NCBI GenBank assembly: GCA_001970855.1
Contig: LSSN01002313.1
Coordinates: 1 to 30,475, forward strand
Origin: Smittium culicis
Lineage: Eukaryota; Kickxellomycota; Harpellomycetes; Harpellales; Legeriomycetaceae
Length of the DNA stretch: 30,475 nt
Direction: 5' to 3'
In this document: positions 1 through 13,045 of the stretch, piece after piece
How positions within the stretch are numbered: the stretch's first letter is position 1
How the letters are laid out: each line of letters begins with the position of its first letter
Program-made: the position numbers and the translations under genes
Notes under the pieces: model-generated
Database searches by the model: none
The model's input: the letters and a program-made list of their open reading frames with translations, nothing else
Told to the model about the DNA's origin: nothing

Positions 1-118
1 ATATTTCAATAAAAAAATGGGAGAATTAAAGATACACATTCATGAGAAACATAAAGATAAAGGATGTTAAGATGATGGAGGATGGGGGGGGGGGGAGGTA
101 GAAGACTAATGGACAAAG
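1..118 (-). other. 3' flank/UTR of the LRR gene, with a G12 run
   Basis: This is the stretch after the stop codon of the minus-strand LRR gene. Its only striking feature is an uninterrupted run of 12 G at 84-95 (12 C in the transcript), unusual in such AT-rich DNA. No AATAAA is seen on the minus strand here. The frame at 6-245 on the minus strand overlaps the LRR coding end in another frame and is not supported as a gene. Confidence 0.5.
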
Positions 119-2253
119 TTAACGGAATAATTTGACGAGCGCATGGTGCTGGCACATATTTGAGCAAAACGTGAAGTGAAAAAACGGTCCGCTGTTGAAG
201 CTGGCAAAGAAGTCCATGTTGAACATTGGGCATACTGATCCGCACACATAGCAGAAAATGGTGTCAAGATTAAGTTTAGCCAAATCTACTAGCCATAATG
301 GCCATTTGTTGGCAGCTGGCTGCGATAAAAGTAAGCAGTCGGATAAATTACTGCGCGGAAATTCAATGCAAGGTAGTTCAATTGTGTTAAATAGGAATCT
401 ACTAGTCTTGTTTGGATGGATGGTGCTTTGCGTTTCATAAGTTGTAGTGGGCAACAACCGTTTTGAAGATTCGACAGTGTCGCTATTAATAAAATTTTCG
501 AAAATTTGGTTCCATACTGTACCCATGTGAATACTAGCCTTGTCGGAAATTTCAGGAAAGTTAGGGAATAGGTCATTCATTTCAATTTTATTTATATCGT
601 CTATCCCAAAGCCATTTAAGGCCTCGTCTTTGGAGCTCAAGTTAACAGAGGCTATTTTTAGATTAGGCAAAGATTTGCTTCTTTTCATAGTTATTTTATT
701 AAAAATAGACTTTTTTACTGTTATTGGGAAAATATCTTTACTATTAGAGTTGTGGCTTAGTCCTAATAGTGATTGTATCATTTCATCAGGACTTGGCTGT
801 TTACTTGAAATGCACTCGCATTTTGAAAAGTTATCATTACAAGAACAAATTCTGAGTTTATTGATTTTTGAGAATAGTATGCATCTTATAACTACAGATG
901 CTGCCAAATCAGCAAGTCTAGGAACAGACTGGCTTCTGTGTATCAAAACGGGATATTTTTTTGGATTAGTGAACATTTCGGGGGGTTTGAAATCTCTTTC
1001 TAGATTTGAAAAAAAGAGCAGCTCTTCATTTGTTGGTTGGTTAGAGAATCTTTGATCAATAAAAAGTTCATTTATTTTGCAAGCTTTTAGGTTTGGAGTA
1101 GTAAAGTTGATTAGCTTATTCAAATTTAAAGTGGATAAATTGGACCTGAGTTTATTTTTAAATGAGTCGGAGCTATAGTTAATAAAGTCAGAATTGTACA
1201 TGTTTAGTTTTGATTCTATTTCTGAATGAGTTGTTGTGGTTGTAGAGTATGAATATTCGTCAAAAAGGGGAGATTTTTTTAAATACTTTAAAAATAATGA
1301 AGCGGTATTCCCATCGTGAGGATGTGAAATAAGGGGACAATTGATAAAAATCAAAGTTTCTAAGGCTAATATCTCGACCGGTATAAAATAAACTTTATTG
1401 TAGGATATATTTAGTAGATTCAAATTAGGTAGATATGCAAAATCGGAGGGAATTGAGGTTAGTAAATTATTTGATAGGTTCAAGTGATTAAGACGTTTAA
1501 GCTTGTTAAATAGCTTTGGCTTTATAGATTTTGGAGAAGAGGTGATAAAATTATTTTCCAAGTCTAATCTTTCGAGCATCGTTAATCTGAATAAAGAATT
1601 GGAAATAGCACGTATATTGTTATTAGAAAGATCCAGGTGAGTGAGATAATGAAAATGGTTTTGGTTAGATACTATATGCTAAAAAAAAAAAAGAAAATAC
1701 AAAAGTTAATATAAATAAAGGCGATTTGAATATGAAGTTGTGAATATGGATTTTAAGAGCTTACAAATTTAGAAATCGAGCTATTATTCAATCTTAAAGA
1801 CGTGGAATTTTTTAAAGAGCGAGATTTTATATGAATTGAGTTATTAAAATTCTTTGTATCAAGATTAGTTTTGGCTAAATGAAAATTATAGCTATAATTT
1901 GAATCAAAGCTGACTTCAGGCAGGAAAGCGGAGTTGCCTAAGGGGATTTTGAAAGGGGTTTTTTTGAGGCTGCCAAAAAAGATGTTTTTAAAAGCAGAAT
2001 AATCCTCAGGGATAAGGTTAAAAGTGCGAGTTTCGAACCATTGAGAATAAGGCGAATTGCTGTTTAATGTTTTTGGAGAACCATAGCGTTTTGTTATAGT
2101 CACAGAGTTATCTTTATTTTGATGAAAGAAAAATCTAGGTTCGTTATTTAAGTTGTAAACGAGTGGGGGGTTTTCCCATAAAACATAAACATTATCAAGA
2201 AAATCAGAGTTTTTTGGAATTTTTCCTGAGCGGTATTTTTTATTCAGAGACAT
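119..2253 (-). CDS. Leucine-rich-repeat protein with C-terminal Cys cluster, two exons
   Basis: The gene is spliced: exon 1 is 2253-1765, intron 1764-1679, exon 2 1678-119, giving 682 aa. The first ATG is at 2253-2251 (context CTCAAAATG), and an in-frame TAA lies 30 nt upstream. Residues 1-150 match no domain I recognise. About five LRRs follow (roughly residues 150-280), with LDLSNN, LDLENN, LNLSNN and LNISYN cores; the splice falls inside the first. A low-complexity region follows, then a VPRLADLAA block at about 415-423 and a Cys cluster C-x-C-x6-C-x-C at about 444-455. The last 45 residues carry C639-x2-C642-x3-C646 and C668-x3-C672-x-H-H, a likely zinc site. From memory, fungal LRR proteins of unknown function share this layout (LRRs, a P-x-L-x-E-L-A block, then CxxC...CxxxC). 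LRRs bind protein partners; the partner here is unknown. It is transcribed away from the small gene at 2430. Confidence 0.85.
1679..1764 (-). other. Spliceosomal intron of the LRR gene (86 nt)
   Basis: The donor is GTAAGC (1764-1759). An ATTAAC branch-like motif lies at 1710-1705, followed by a long T tract and TAG at 1681-1679. Removing it joins exon 1 (163 whole codons) to exon 2 in phase 0 and completes the consensus of one LRR, which strongly supports the junction. Confidence 0.85.
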
Positions 2254-2429
2254 TTTGAGAATAAAGCAAATAGGCCGAAATTACGTAGAAAGGAATGTGT
2301 ATTGTTCGGCGCTGGCACAAGTGGTGCGTATAGTATAATTATTTGATGGACAGAATATTCTTAAATTACTATTACAATTTTTACTTTGAGAAAGCTATAT
2401 GTATAAGACGTGGGACGGGGGATTAGTTG
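2254..2429. promoter_or_regulatory. Shared divergent promoter region
   Basis: This 176-nt gap separates the start of the minus-strand LRR gene from the probable small plus-strand gene, so it presumably holds both promoters. I see no clear TATA box or recognisable operator. It is inferred from gene layout only. Confidence 0.35.
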
Positions 2430-2712
2430 ATGTGGCGAGGTATGTTTAAGTGTTTGATACTTGGGAAATAATAAACAAGTGTCGTGTATTTGGTATAAAG
2501 GGAAGGGTTACACTTATTCATCATTTTAACAGAAAGTAAGTTTAGTGCTGTTTGGAATGCATACTCGAAATAGAGAAATTGAAGGCAAAAGTGCCAAAAG
2601 AACTATGAAGCAAAGAAGCGACAAAAGGCTGTTTAAGGAAATTCTTTGTGATCTGACAATTATTCAATCTCTTTTGAAAAGTTCACCACAACTATTGGTC
2701 GAATCGGTATAG
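2430..2712 (+). CDS. Probable small basic protein, spliced, unknown function
   Basis: An open frame from ATG 2557 to TAG 2712 encodes 51 residues rich in Lys, Arg and Gln, ending in an amphipathic Leu-rich stretch (DLTIIQSLLKSSPQLL). It reads like coding sequence and is less AT-rich than non-coding DNA here. A better model adds a mini-exon: ATG TGG CGA G at 2430-2439, donor GTATGT at 2440, acceptor TTTAG ending at 2545, then TGCTGTTT in phase. This gives a 106-nt intron, the size of other introns in the window, and a 58-aa product. A polyadenylation-type AATAAA lies at 2781-2786, about 70 nt after the stop. I do not recognise the family. Alternatives are the last exon of a longer gene, translation from ATG 2557 alone, or a chance open frame. 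Confidence 0.4.
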
Positions 2713-4561
2713 TTATGTATGGCCAATAATGTTTGAATCGGAACACATTGCCAAGAATTATAGGATTTTCGAGTCTTTAGAATAAATACAAACTGGTGCA
2801 GTAATTCCACAATATATTCTTTATTTGATACATATCTTGCAGATAAAGTTGGCAGTCATGATTAAATATATTATAGCATTAATTAGAGGTCTCTATCAGC
2901 GCCTACTGATTCATGATTTTATATAATCATTTTCAAAAGTTTAGATCGCTAGTATACATTTAATTTTTAATCAATGCTTAAACCTGTAATTAAAGTTGGC
3001 ACAGGACCTTGAAATCATACGTAGAGTATATTAGAAAAAAATTTTTTATATAATGGAAATTTGTAATTCGAGTCATAAGAGCAGTGATCTAAAGTTTTTT
3101 TGAGTTTGATTATTTTAAACCTAATAATAGAAACAAGTTTACACTATTTAGAATAATAGTGTAAATAGTGAGCAATAAGTGTAAATGTATAGTTTGTCCA
3201 CTAGTAAAACTACAGATATTTTGGTAATGAAGATATCGTGAGTTTGGTGTATTTGAATTGAAAACCACGCGAGGCAAAATAAAACAAACTTGGTGCTTTG
3301 GCATAGCAAAGTAGTTCGTCAAAAATGCTGATTTATTTGGCCATTTTTATGGCTGTGTGGAAATGAGTACTGATTATTCAAAACCTATCTAATTAAAATG
3401 CGAATTTAAAAAACTAGTAGCTTGAAATGCTTGGTTGATTCTTTTGAATAATGGTAAACCAAGTCAACACCATCATCCTTTTATGGATTGTAAACCATTT
3501 TTTGATCTTTCAAATATATCCAACTGAATTCATTAAAACCAGTTTAATTCAGATGACTTGATAGTTATTGGTATATTGAAAAGTAGCACCAAATGACAAG
3601 CTTATTTATAAATCATAAACGAATCACTAAACTCGCTTATTTTAAAGAGTGCTGGATATGAAAAGGATAAAAGGTTATTCACGGTTTTGGATAAGCGAGT
3701 GAGTCAGTCTGGCTCAATTCTTGGCGAGACTTAAATAGAACACTGTAGAAACAATTTGCGCAGCTTTCAAGACTCTATTTAGCCTTAAATCTTATTTCCT
3801 GTCATTGGCGCAGATCTTAATCTCCAAACCGATTTATAAACCACCATTCCCCTCGCTTTGTAAATTTACCCAATAGCTTTTTTTAAAGCATCTACGCCGC
3901 AACCAAGCATTTAATTACACTAAAAACTATAAATTCTGTCTCTAGCTAATATTGGCGTTCTTTTGGATGGCGAAATTTTGTTTGCATTTCAAGAATAGTC
4001 TTCAAAATAGCTGATTCGCTTACCAGCTATATATACGCACTCAGCTTACATGTTCGCTTCTACCAAATAAATGCCTCTAAAAAATTAAGCTCGCCCTATT
4101 CGCTGAAGTATTCCAAGCTGGAAATTCGAGACTCTCCACTCGCTGAGAGATATTTACCTTTGAAGGAAAGCGATTCCATTGGCATATTTGCAATATATGC
4201 TTGAGCCAGCATTTATTCGCAGGAATTGGGTATTGCATTAAAGCAATTGTAACTGGTCAGCATATAAATCAGCTAGCTAATCAAATCAGATTATGATGTT
4301 GCAGGAGCTATGCAGCGATAGGCCAAGAGCATTTACATTCTAGCGACGTAATTTCTCTAACGCAGAATTCTATTTGAGCCGCTATCAAAGCTGAACCTAA
4401 CCAAACTCTTGCCTATATCCAACACGTATATAAGCAAACTTACAAGCCCAACTCTCCTTTCTAGCCACTGCTACATTTCATTTAAAGTATATCCACTCTT
4501 TACTATTTAGTTGTACAAAATACTCTCATCTCTAATCCTACCCTCAAGCTCTTCATAAAAG
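2713..4561. other. Intergenic stretch upstream of CDC48
   Basis: About 1.85 kb without a supported gene. It holds the AATAAA at 2781-2786 assigned to the small gene. From about 3650 onward it is less AT-rich than other gene-free DNA here, and the last 130 nt before CDC48 are pyrimidine-rich, as in a promoter and 5' leader. A 70-residue minus-strand frame (3322-3110) has no coding character that I can see. Confidence 0.5.
4427..4434 (+). promoter_or_regulatory. TATA-like box of CDC48
   Basis: TATATAAG lies 128 nt before the CDC48 start codon and is followed by a C/T-rich leader. The placement suits a TATA element of a highly expressed gene. The match is by motif and position only. Confidence 0.4.
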
Positions 4562-7231
<2,670 letters not shown>

Positions 7232-7657
7232 ATATTTTCCCTTTCTTATCTATACTTATATAAATTCGACATATGTTGGCTTTTCAATAAATTTAATATA
7301 AATCACTACCTAAACTCTAATGTTAAATCAGATGGTTTATCTTTAATACTTAATGCTTAATTGTTTATGAAAAATTATATTTAAAAAATTTACAATATCA
7401 ATTAAATATATTCTTTCCGTTATAACGCAGTATAACAATGCACTATCATCAAAATTTTGTTGCTAATATATCCATGGGAAAAATAGTTCTAACTTGTTTA
7501 GCACTATTGATATTATACAGTAAACCATATCAATTTTTCTATTGGCATGTAACACACAATCAAGCTATTAAATAATGATGATATATCCTAGTTGAGCTTT
7601 ATAATATATGATCGGGTAATACAACACTTTATATAGCTCTACAGATTTATTATTGGT
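7232..7657. other. AT-rich gap between CDC48 and the retroelement relic
   Basis: Apart from the CDC48 3' end and AATAAA, I see no gene, RNA or repeat in this stretch. Confidence 0.5.
7286..7291 (+). terminator. Polyadenylation-type signal of CDC48
   Basis: AATAAA lies 55 nt after the CDC48 stop codon, a usual distance for 3'-end formation. The motif is common by chance in AT-rich DNA. Confidence 0.45.
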
Positions 7658-7662
7658 GGTGA

Positions 7663-8510
7663 GGAGTATTAAAAAATTCGGTGCTGATGCCTATTAGGTG
7701 TTACGGTGGCGAAACATTTGGCATGAGCGAAGCTCGCTGCAAGCCCTTTACAGTCAAAAATCTACAAGGCAATCCGAATGGCTGCCAAAATCGGAAAATC
7801 AGCGGCCATGGAGCGCATCAGGGATGAACATATGCGTAACCTCAGCGTTCATGCGCACCAGCACAGCCCGTGAGCGTGCATACCATAAGTAGCCTACAGT
7901 AAAAGAATGGATCGCTGACATCATCAAGTCACCGATAAAGGCCCGGATGATTACCTGGGTGACCGGGAGCGCCTGGTGGATCAAAAAATTTTGCTCCCAA
8001 GATTCAAACGGTCAGACTATCATCACGATAGTCGACCGAAAACGACGAAATAACCGGTCTGTCATCCACCGGTTGACGGTGGTTCAGAAAATCGGCAAAA
8101 AAGGCAACTGGGTTGACCTTCAAGCAATGTATCCGGACCTGAAGCTGGGCCTTCAGGGCATTGGAAAAATGCGTATGGGCACATTCCGGACTGCCCAGCG
8201 CCTGCCGAACATCAAAATCGTTGAAAAAAAATTCAAAAATCTTTGCCCTTGCTGCAACTTGTGTGTGCCTGAGACGGTTGACCACATACTTCTGACCTGT
8301 AGCTGGTGGCGAAATCACCGAAAAACGACGATCGACCGGTTCATACCGACGCCGATCCGCTCTGACGAAAAAAATTTACTTTCGAATTTCAACGAAGCAC
8401 GGTTGGGGCTAGTTGGTAAACTTCTTGGGGGGGAGTCTAAACGATATTTGAGCAAGCTTCGAGCTGGAGCAGCTGATCAAAGTTTTGAGCTGGAAACAGC
8501 CAATTTTTGA
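7663..8510 (+). pseudogene. Broken reverse transcriptase C-terminus (LINE type, zf-RVT knuckle)
   Basis: This is the remnant of a non-LTR retrotransposon ORF, whose product would copy element RNA into DNA at the target site. Homology-like text changes frame. About 7663-7750 reads in one frame (YGGETFGMSEARCKP, typical of the region after the RT catalytic core). About 7750-7850 reads in a second (KAIRMAAKIGKSAAMERIRD). About 7850-8510 reads in a third, with an in-frame TAG at 7890-7892 where TGG (Trp) would fit. Near the end, CPCC...ETVDH...C gives the C-x2-C-x9-H-x5-C zinc knuckle of zf-RVT proteins. The catalytic core itself is absent. With two frame changes and a stop, it cannot make a working protein. 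The family call is from remembered motif patterns. Confidence 0.75.
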
Positions 8511-8529
8511 ACGGCATCCGCGTGCCCAG

Positions 8530-8557
8530 AACACTTATACTGCAAAGTATAAGTGTT
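8530..8557 (+). other. 12-bp hairpin with GCAA tetraloop in retroelement 3' tail
   Basis: AACACTTATACT pairs perfectly with AGTATAAGTGTT around a GCAA (GNRA-type) loop, 20 nt after the RT stop codon. Such 3' structures commonly serve as recognition sites for the element's own reverse transcriptase. That role is inferred here. Confidence 0.7.
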
Positions 8558-10211
8558 TCGCCAGTCCCCTTGAACCAATGCCCAGTGGGTATGGAGCTAC
8601 TAGAGCAGCGGAGAGGGGTGAGTTGAAAATCTATTTTTTAAATATTCTTTTAACTTTTTAAATATTATTTAACAGCTTTTCATATACTTTTAAATTATGT
8701 TTATTAAACTCTCTGAGAAAAAAAATGAGTATTAAAAACCAACTATATTTACAATTTTTAATATCTACGCGCTCTTTTGTTATGGGATAGGGGGGAATAT
8801 ATGCTTGGTAAAATTGATATCTCTTAGAATGTAGACATTTATTAACCGATAAATATATTAGTAAAATGTTTCTTTTTTCAACCTTTATTTGAAACCACTA
8901 ATTTTCTGTTATGAAAATCTGTATTTCATTTGTATTTTTAACCTAAAAACGAGAAAATCGATCATGCTATACACAAATAAAAAAAAAGATATAAAATAAA
9001 GAATATTCTGTCCCTATATTTAAAACGATATATTAATTTAAAAAAATATACATGATCTGCTATTTATTATATAAAACTACTAATTTATACAAAAAGATAG
9101 AAAACAGATCACAAAAAAATTACTTTATAAAGCCCGTGCTATTAGAATTTAAATTCATTAATTTAAATTATATACCCTTGTTTGTTAAATTAATATCAAA
9201 TCGTCTTTGCCAATACTAAAAAACTAAAAATTAAAATATTTTAGCTAATTTCTTTTCAAAAAGGCAAGGTTATTTCAAATTAATTAATAAAATCTGTCAA
9301 AATAGATGAAATCCCATATGTAATAGAATCAGTAAAATTTTATTTCTATTTTTTTTATATCTGTTTAGATTAGAATCGATAAATTTTAATTAATTCCTTT
9401 ATCTAAATTATCCAATCATAATATTTTATTTATTAGTATATAAGACTTTGTGATTAAATTTTCGAATACAATAGTCTTTCAATTTTCTCTTTTATCTTTT
9501 TAAAAAAATATTCGAATCTAACATTACCTGTGTAAATGCTAAATTTTGCAAATTAATTTTTATTTAAACTAAAAGAGAATAATTAAATATCTTTATGCAT
9601 CATTATTCATCATTTCATTTTTTCAATCAAAAATTTTCTTATTTAAATCAACCAAAAATCTGATATTCAAATTTATTTCACCGTCGAAAAAAAATTAAAA
9701 ATATCGACTAAAAAAAACTTCAATTAAATGATAACCAATATAAATTTCGGAAGCGATTATACATAGAATATAAGAAAATAAAATCAGAAAATATTAAGCT
9801 AACTATAGCGACAAAAAAAAATATAATTTTACCAAAATTTATTGAAAAAACATCTTTAGCCTAGTGCAATTGAAAATAATACCCTTATAAAATCTAAATT
9901 ATTTTCTCTAAAACTCACTTCCTTTAAAAAAAATCAAAATAATTAATAATAAAATTCTAATTCTCGCGGTATTGAGACCAATTAACTATTGTTCTAAAGC
10001 AATATTTTAAAAATAAAAATCTCAATTTTACTTTATATTTTCCAATTTAAACCTCTTTTAAACTTATTCTCTAAATTACATATACCCTATCAAACTAAAA
10101 TTTATACTAAACAATATAAATAATACAAAATAAAAATGTAACTCCAAGTCTACAATATGACTAATGAAGAACTTTAAATTTAAAGTACTCAAAAAAAAAA
10201 ACCCAGATCTC

Positions 10212-10247
10212 CTTGCTGAATCTTTTGATCTAAGACTTTTCAGCAAG
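10212..10247 (+). repeat. Bulged 13-bp inverted repeat (hairpin)
   Basis: CTTGCTGAA (10212-10220) pairs with TTCAGCAAG (10239-10247). The stem continues with TCTT (10221-10224) against AAGA (10232-10235) after a 3-nt bulge, leaving a 7-nt loop. It directly follows an A-rich tract and is GC-rich for its surroundings. Confidence 0.5.
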
Positions 10248-10410
10248 ATAGAGTCAATATAACACAAATTAACATCCATATACATATGATAAATGTAAAA
10301 TTGGTTACACAGATTGAATAATTGATTTTAAATTTTTCCAGAAAAAACAAATGACCAAGTAATAGAGAAATTCCAAAATATTTAATTATACATATATCAA
10401 ATGATTGACA

Positions 10411-10421
10411 CCCCCCCCCCC
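10411..10421 (+). repeat. C11 homopolymer run
   Basis: Eleven consecutive C within very AT-rich DNA. It is comparable to the G12 run at 84-95. Confidence 0.8.
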
Positions 10422-11645
10422 ACGAGAAAAATTATAAACTCTTGACTGAATTCTATAAGCATATAAAATATTTTTGTAAGTTGAAAAGCCTCTATAAAAC
10501 TTGAAAATTAATTTTTGATCAATTTTTTCAAGGCAGATACTTTTATCGGGATGTAGTTAGTATAAAAAGCCATTAGATTATAATTATATAGGGTACTAGG
10601 ATGAATAAAATTTTTCCTATAGCATAAAATTCATGGGAAGGATTATTTTATAAATATATAGGCAACAGAATGAATTAATGGATCAATTAGTAGAAAAAAT
10701 TATAAGAAAATGAGATAAAAGATAAGAATGATCACCATTTGGTGTTAATTCGTTCGAGATTGATCAATTATATACTTTGTTTCACAATTTGTGTCAAAAA
10801 ATCTCAAACTCTTATGTACTGACAAATTTGATAGAAAAATATTGGTTAATTTTGTAAACTACATTAAAAAATCAATAAATATATGTTTATCAATATTTAT
10901 TAATATTTAAATAAAGAAAATTTTTTTAGTAATTAAAATACTCGACCAAGGTAATTATACGAAAATTGTGGATATTTTAGACTAAATGATTCCAGAAAAA
11001 GATTGATATTCAGGTTATGGAAATAATTTTTACTTTAATTAGTCAGAATAAGAAATCTCGAAACAAAAATATTCTGAGCTGTTAATTGATAATAAAATAC
11101 AAAGTTAAGCCTAAAATAGGTAATTTCATTCTATAGTAATCCATTTTTTGAAAGTTGGATAGCAATCTAATACTTGTTATTTTAAAAATATATTCTCCTG
11201 AATACATGAATAATATTCAAGAAAATACTCATAAGTCGAATGAGGCACTTTTAATATAAAATTTTTGATTCCAGTATGAAGATTTCCATAACAATAAACC
11301 AAAGTTATATGTCTAAAATTTTTTTTTCAGAATTAAATATATATTTTTGTTTAAATTTCATAGAGGCCAGATTTAAATTAAGTAGATCATACTTGGTGGT
11401 ACCTCATAAAATATTCGCAAGTTTAATGCACAAGAAAATAATTTAATTATTAAATTTTTGATTTTAAAAATTTGATTTATCCCACCTGAGGGATAACCTG
11501 TTTTATCACAAGATCATCAAATATAAATTATATTATCTAAATTTTAATATGAAACTCACATAATATATTAATCCAAGCTGGAAATTTAATTTCTCCCGAT
11601 TTTAACCACTATCCTAAATAAATACCTAAAAAAAAAATAATATGA

Positions 11646-11765
11646 ATAAAAATTCATAATTATGTAGAAGCTTCAGCTAGTGCGGCCAAATACATCGGTT
11701 CTTTTGAGCGTATGCTCATAGTGCTCATGTTAGTATTGGTTTTGTTTTTTTTAGTGAGAGTTTAA
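11646..11765 (+). other. GC-richer open stretch ending in a hydrophobic helix
   Basis: After a TGA at 11643-11645 the frame stays open for 39 codons to TAA 11763-11765. It has a SASAAKYIGSFER segment followed by MLIVLMLVLVLFFLVRV, like a single membrane anchor at a C-terminus. A possible splice acceptor (TGTAG) ends at 11667. The patch contains the direct repeat TGCTCATAG-TGCTCATG. It could be a last exon, a relic or chance. No upstream exon was found. Confidence 0.2.
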
Positions 11766-13045
11766 TTAATATTTAATATTAAAATAAAGAGCTTAAATTT
11801 TTGTATAAATGGTTAATTTTATTATGAATAGCAATGATTTTATTAATAGTAAGTTGACCAAAAAAGGTAAAGTTTTTTAATGAAATACTAAATTCTTCAT
11901 TTTAGCCTTGCTTTCATTTCCCTCCAACTTTTCCTATTTTTAGATGATGTTTATTGGTCATTTTGAGGCAGTTTTTATACCTTTCTGGTTTCATGTCAAA
12001 TTTTAAGACATGAATTTTGTTATACTTATTAATTTTAAATTAATTCATTAAAAAAATATTAGTGGGTCATTAAACTGAAATATTTAGTTTGATATCCTTT
12101 AATTCAATAAGGTTAAATTTTAACAGATGATTTTCATAAAATACAAGAAAAATCAAAAGTATAGAGTCAGAATCCAAAGAGAATTCTTTGTGTGGTTCTA
12201 AACTTCCGCATATATTCGAATGTTTATCTAATGATTTACCAATATCTAAAATCTTTTTCAATAAAAAAGGCTGTTTTTCACTCGTACTATAGCAATTTTT
12301 TGTTTGAGAATCAAAAATATATTTATAAGTATAAGTAAATCTAAAAGTGGATTTTGAGTTTTAGTTTGAAAGCAATTTTCTATAAATTTTCCTTGAAAAA
12401 AGTGACGATTTTTACATCAATCATTTATTATCCTTTACGTGAATGGTAAAAGTAAATATTAAAATTTATAACAAGAAATAAAATATTATTTTCCTTATAT
12501 TAATAGTCAATTGTTGTAGATACTTTTAATTTATACCAATAATTTAGAATTCATCGAGTTCACATAATATTTTAATACTATTTCATACCTCTCTCCTTAG
12601 CATAATTAATTTAGTATTATATTTCATTTGCAAATAAGATTTCTTCTAGTTTTTAAAATTTTTTATGATCAGAATAATAGCATGACACACCATTGAGTTT
12701 AGTAGAATGCACCTTTATTTTATATTCCTGTAAATTGTATTGAAATTTAGCTGCTATAATTTAACTTATTTTTTGATACATGGCGTGCAGAAATAAATTA
12801 AAGAAATGTGACATACAATACAAGGATATTTCCCCGCCAAAATTTTAAAAAAAATTCAAAATGGCTTATCTAGATTAAATACACTGACGAAATATTTCAG
12901 GATGTATTAAATCACGCACAATAAATTAAATAAAGGTTCAATCTCTAAAAATCAAAGTATTACTCAACATACTGTATAAAAACGAGATCATTGGAGAAAA
13001 TCTTATAAAAAAATAAAAAAACGATTTTTATATTGTAAAAAAGAC

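Larger units (their letters stand above)
7658..8622 (+). mobile_element. 5'-truncated non-LTR retrotransposon copy (whole insertion)
   Basis: An abrupt rise in GC content marks this block against very AT-rich flanks. It contains the C-terminal end of a reverse-transcriptase ORF, then a 3' tail with a strong hairpin. GGTGAG occurs at both edges (7658-7663 and 8617-8622) and could be a short target-site duplication. Loss of the 5' part is typical of target-primed reverse transcription. The boundaries rest on composition and this 6-base repeat, so they are approximate. Confidence 0.6.

Noticed and set aside
289..1055. Open frames overlapping LRR exon 2: 171 aa on plus (540-1055), 95 aa on minus (289-576), and 60 aa on plus (258-440)
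   Set aside because: They overlap the spliced LRR coding sequence in other frames and have no domain, composition or spacing support.
3110..3322. 70-aa minus-strand frame
   Set aside because: No recognisable domain, no promoter or 3' signal, and a composition like its non-coding surroundings.
3700..3706. TGAGTCA, a Gcn4/AP-1-type site upstream of CDC48
   Set aside because: A single 7-mer about 860 nt from the start codon, with no second site; indistinguishable from chance.
10076..10285. 69-aa minus-strand frame covering the hairpin
   Set aside because: AT-driven residues (Phe, Ile, Leu, Ser, Asn) and no supporting signals; a chance open frame is likely.
12070..12261. 63-aa minus-strand frame
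   Set aside because: No family resemblance, no flanking exon and no composition change.
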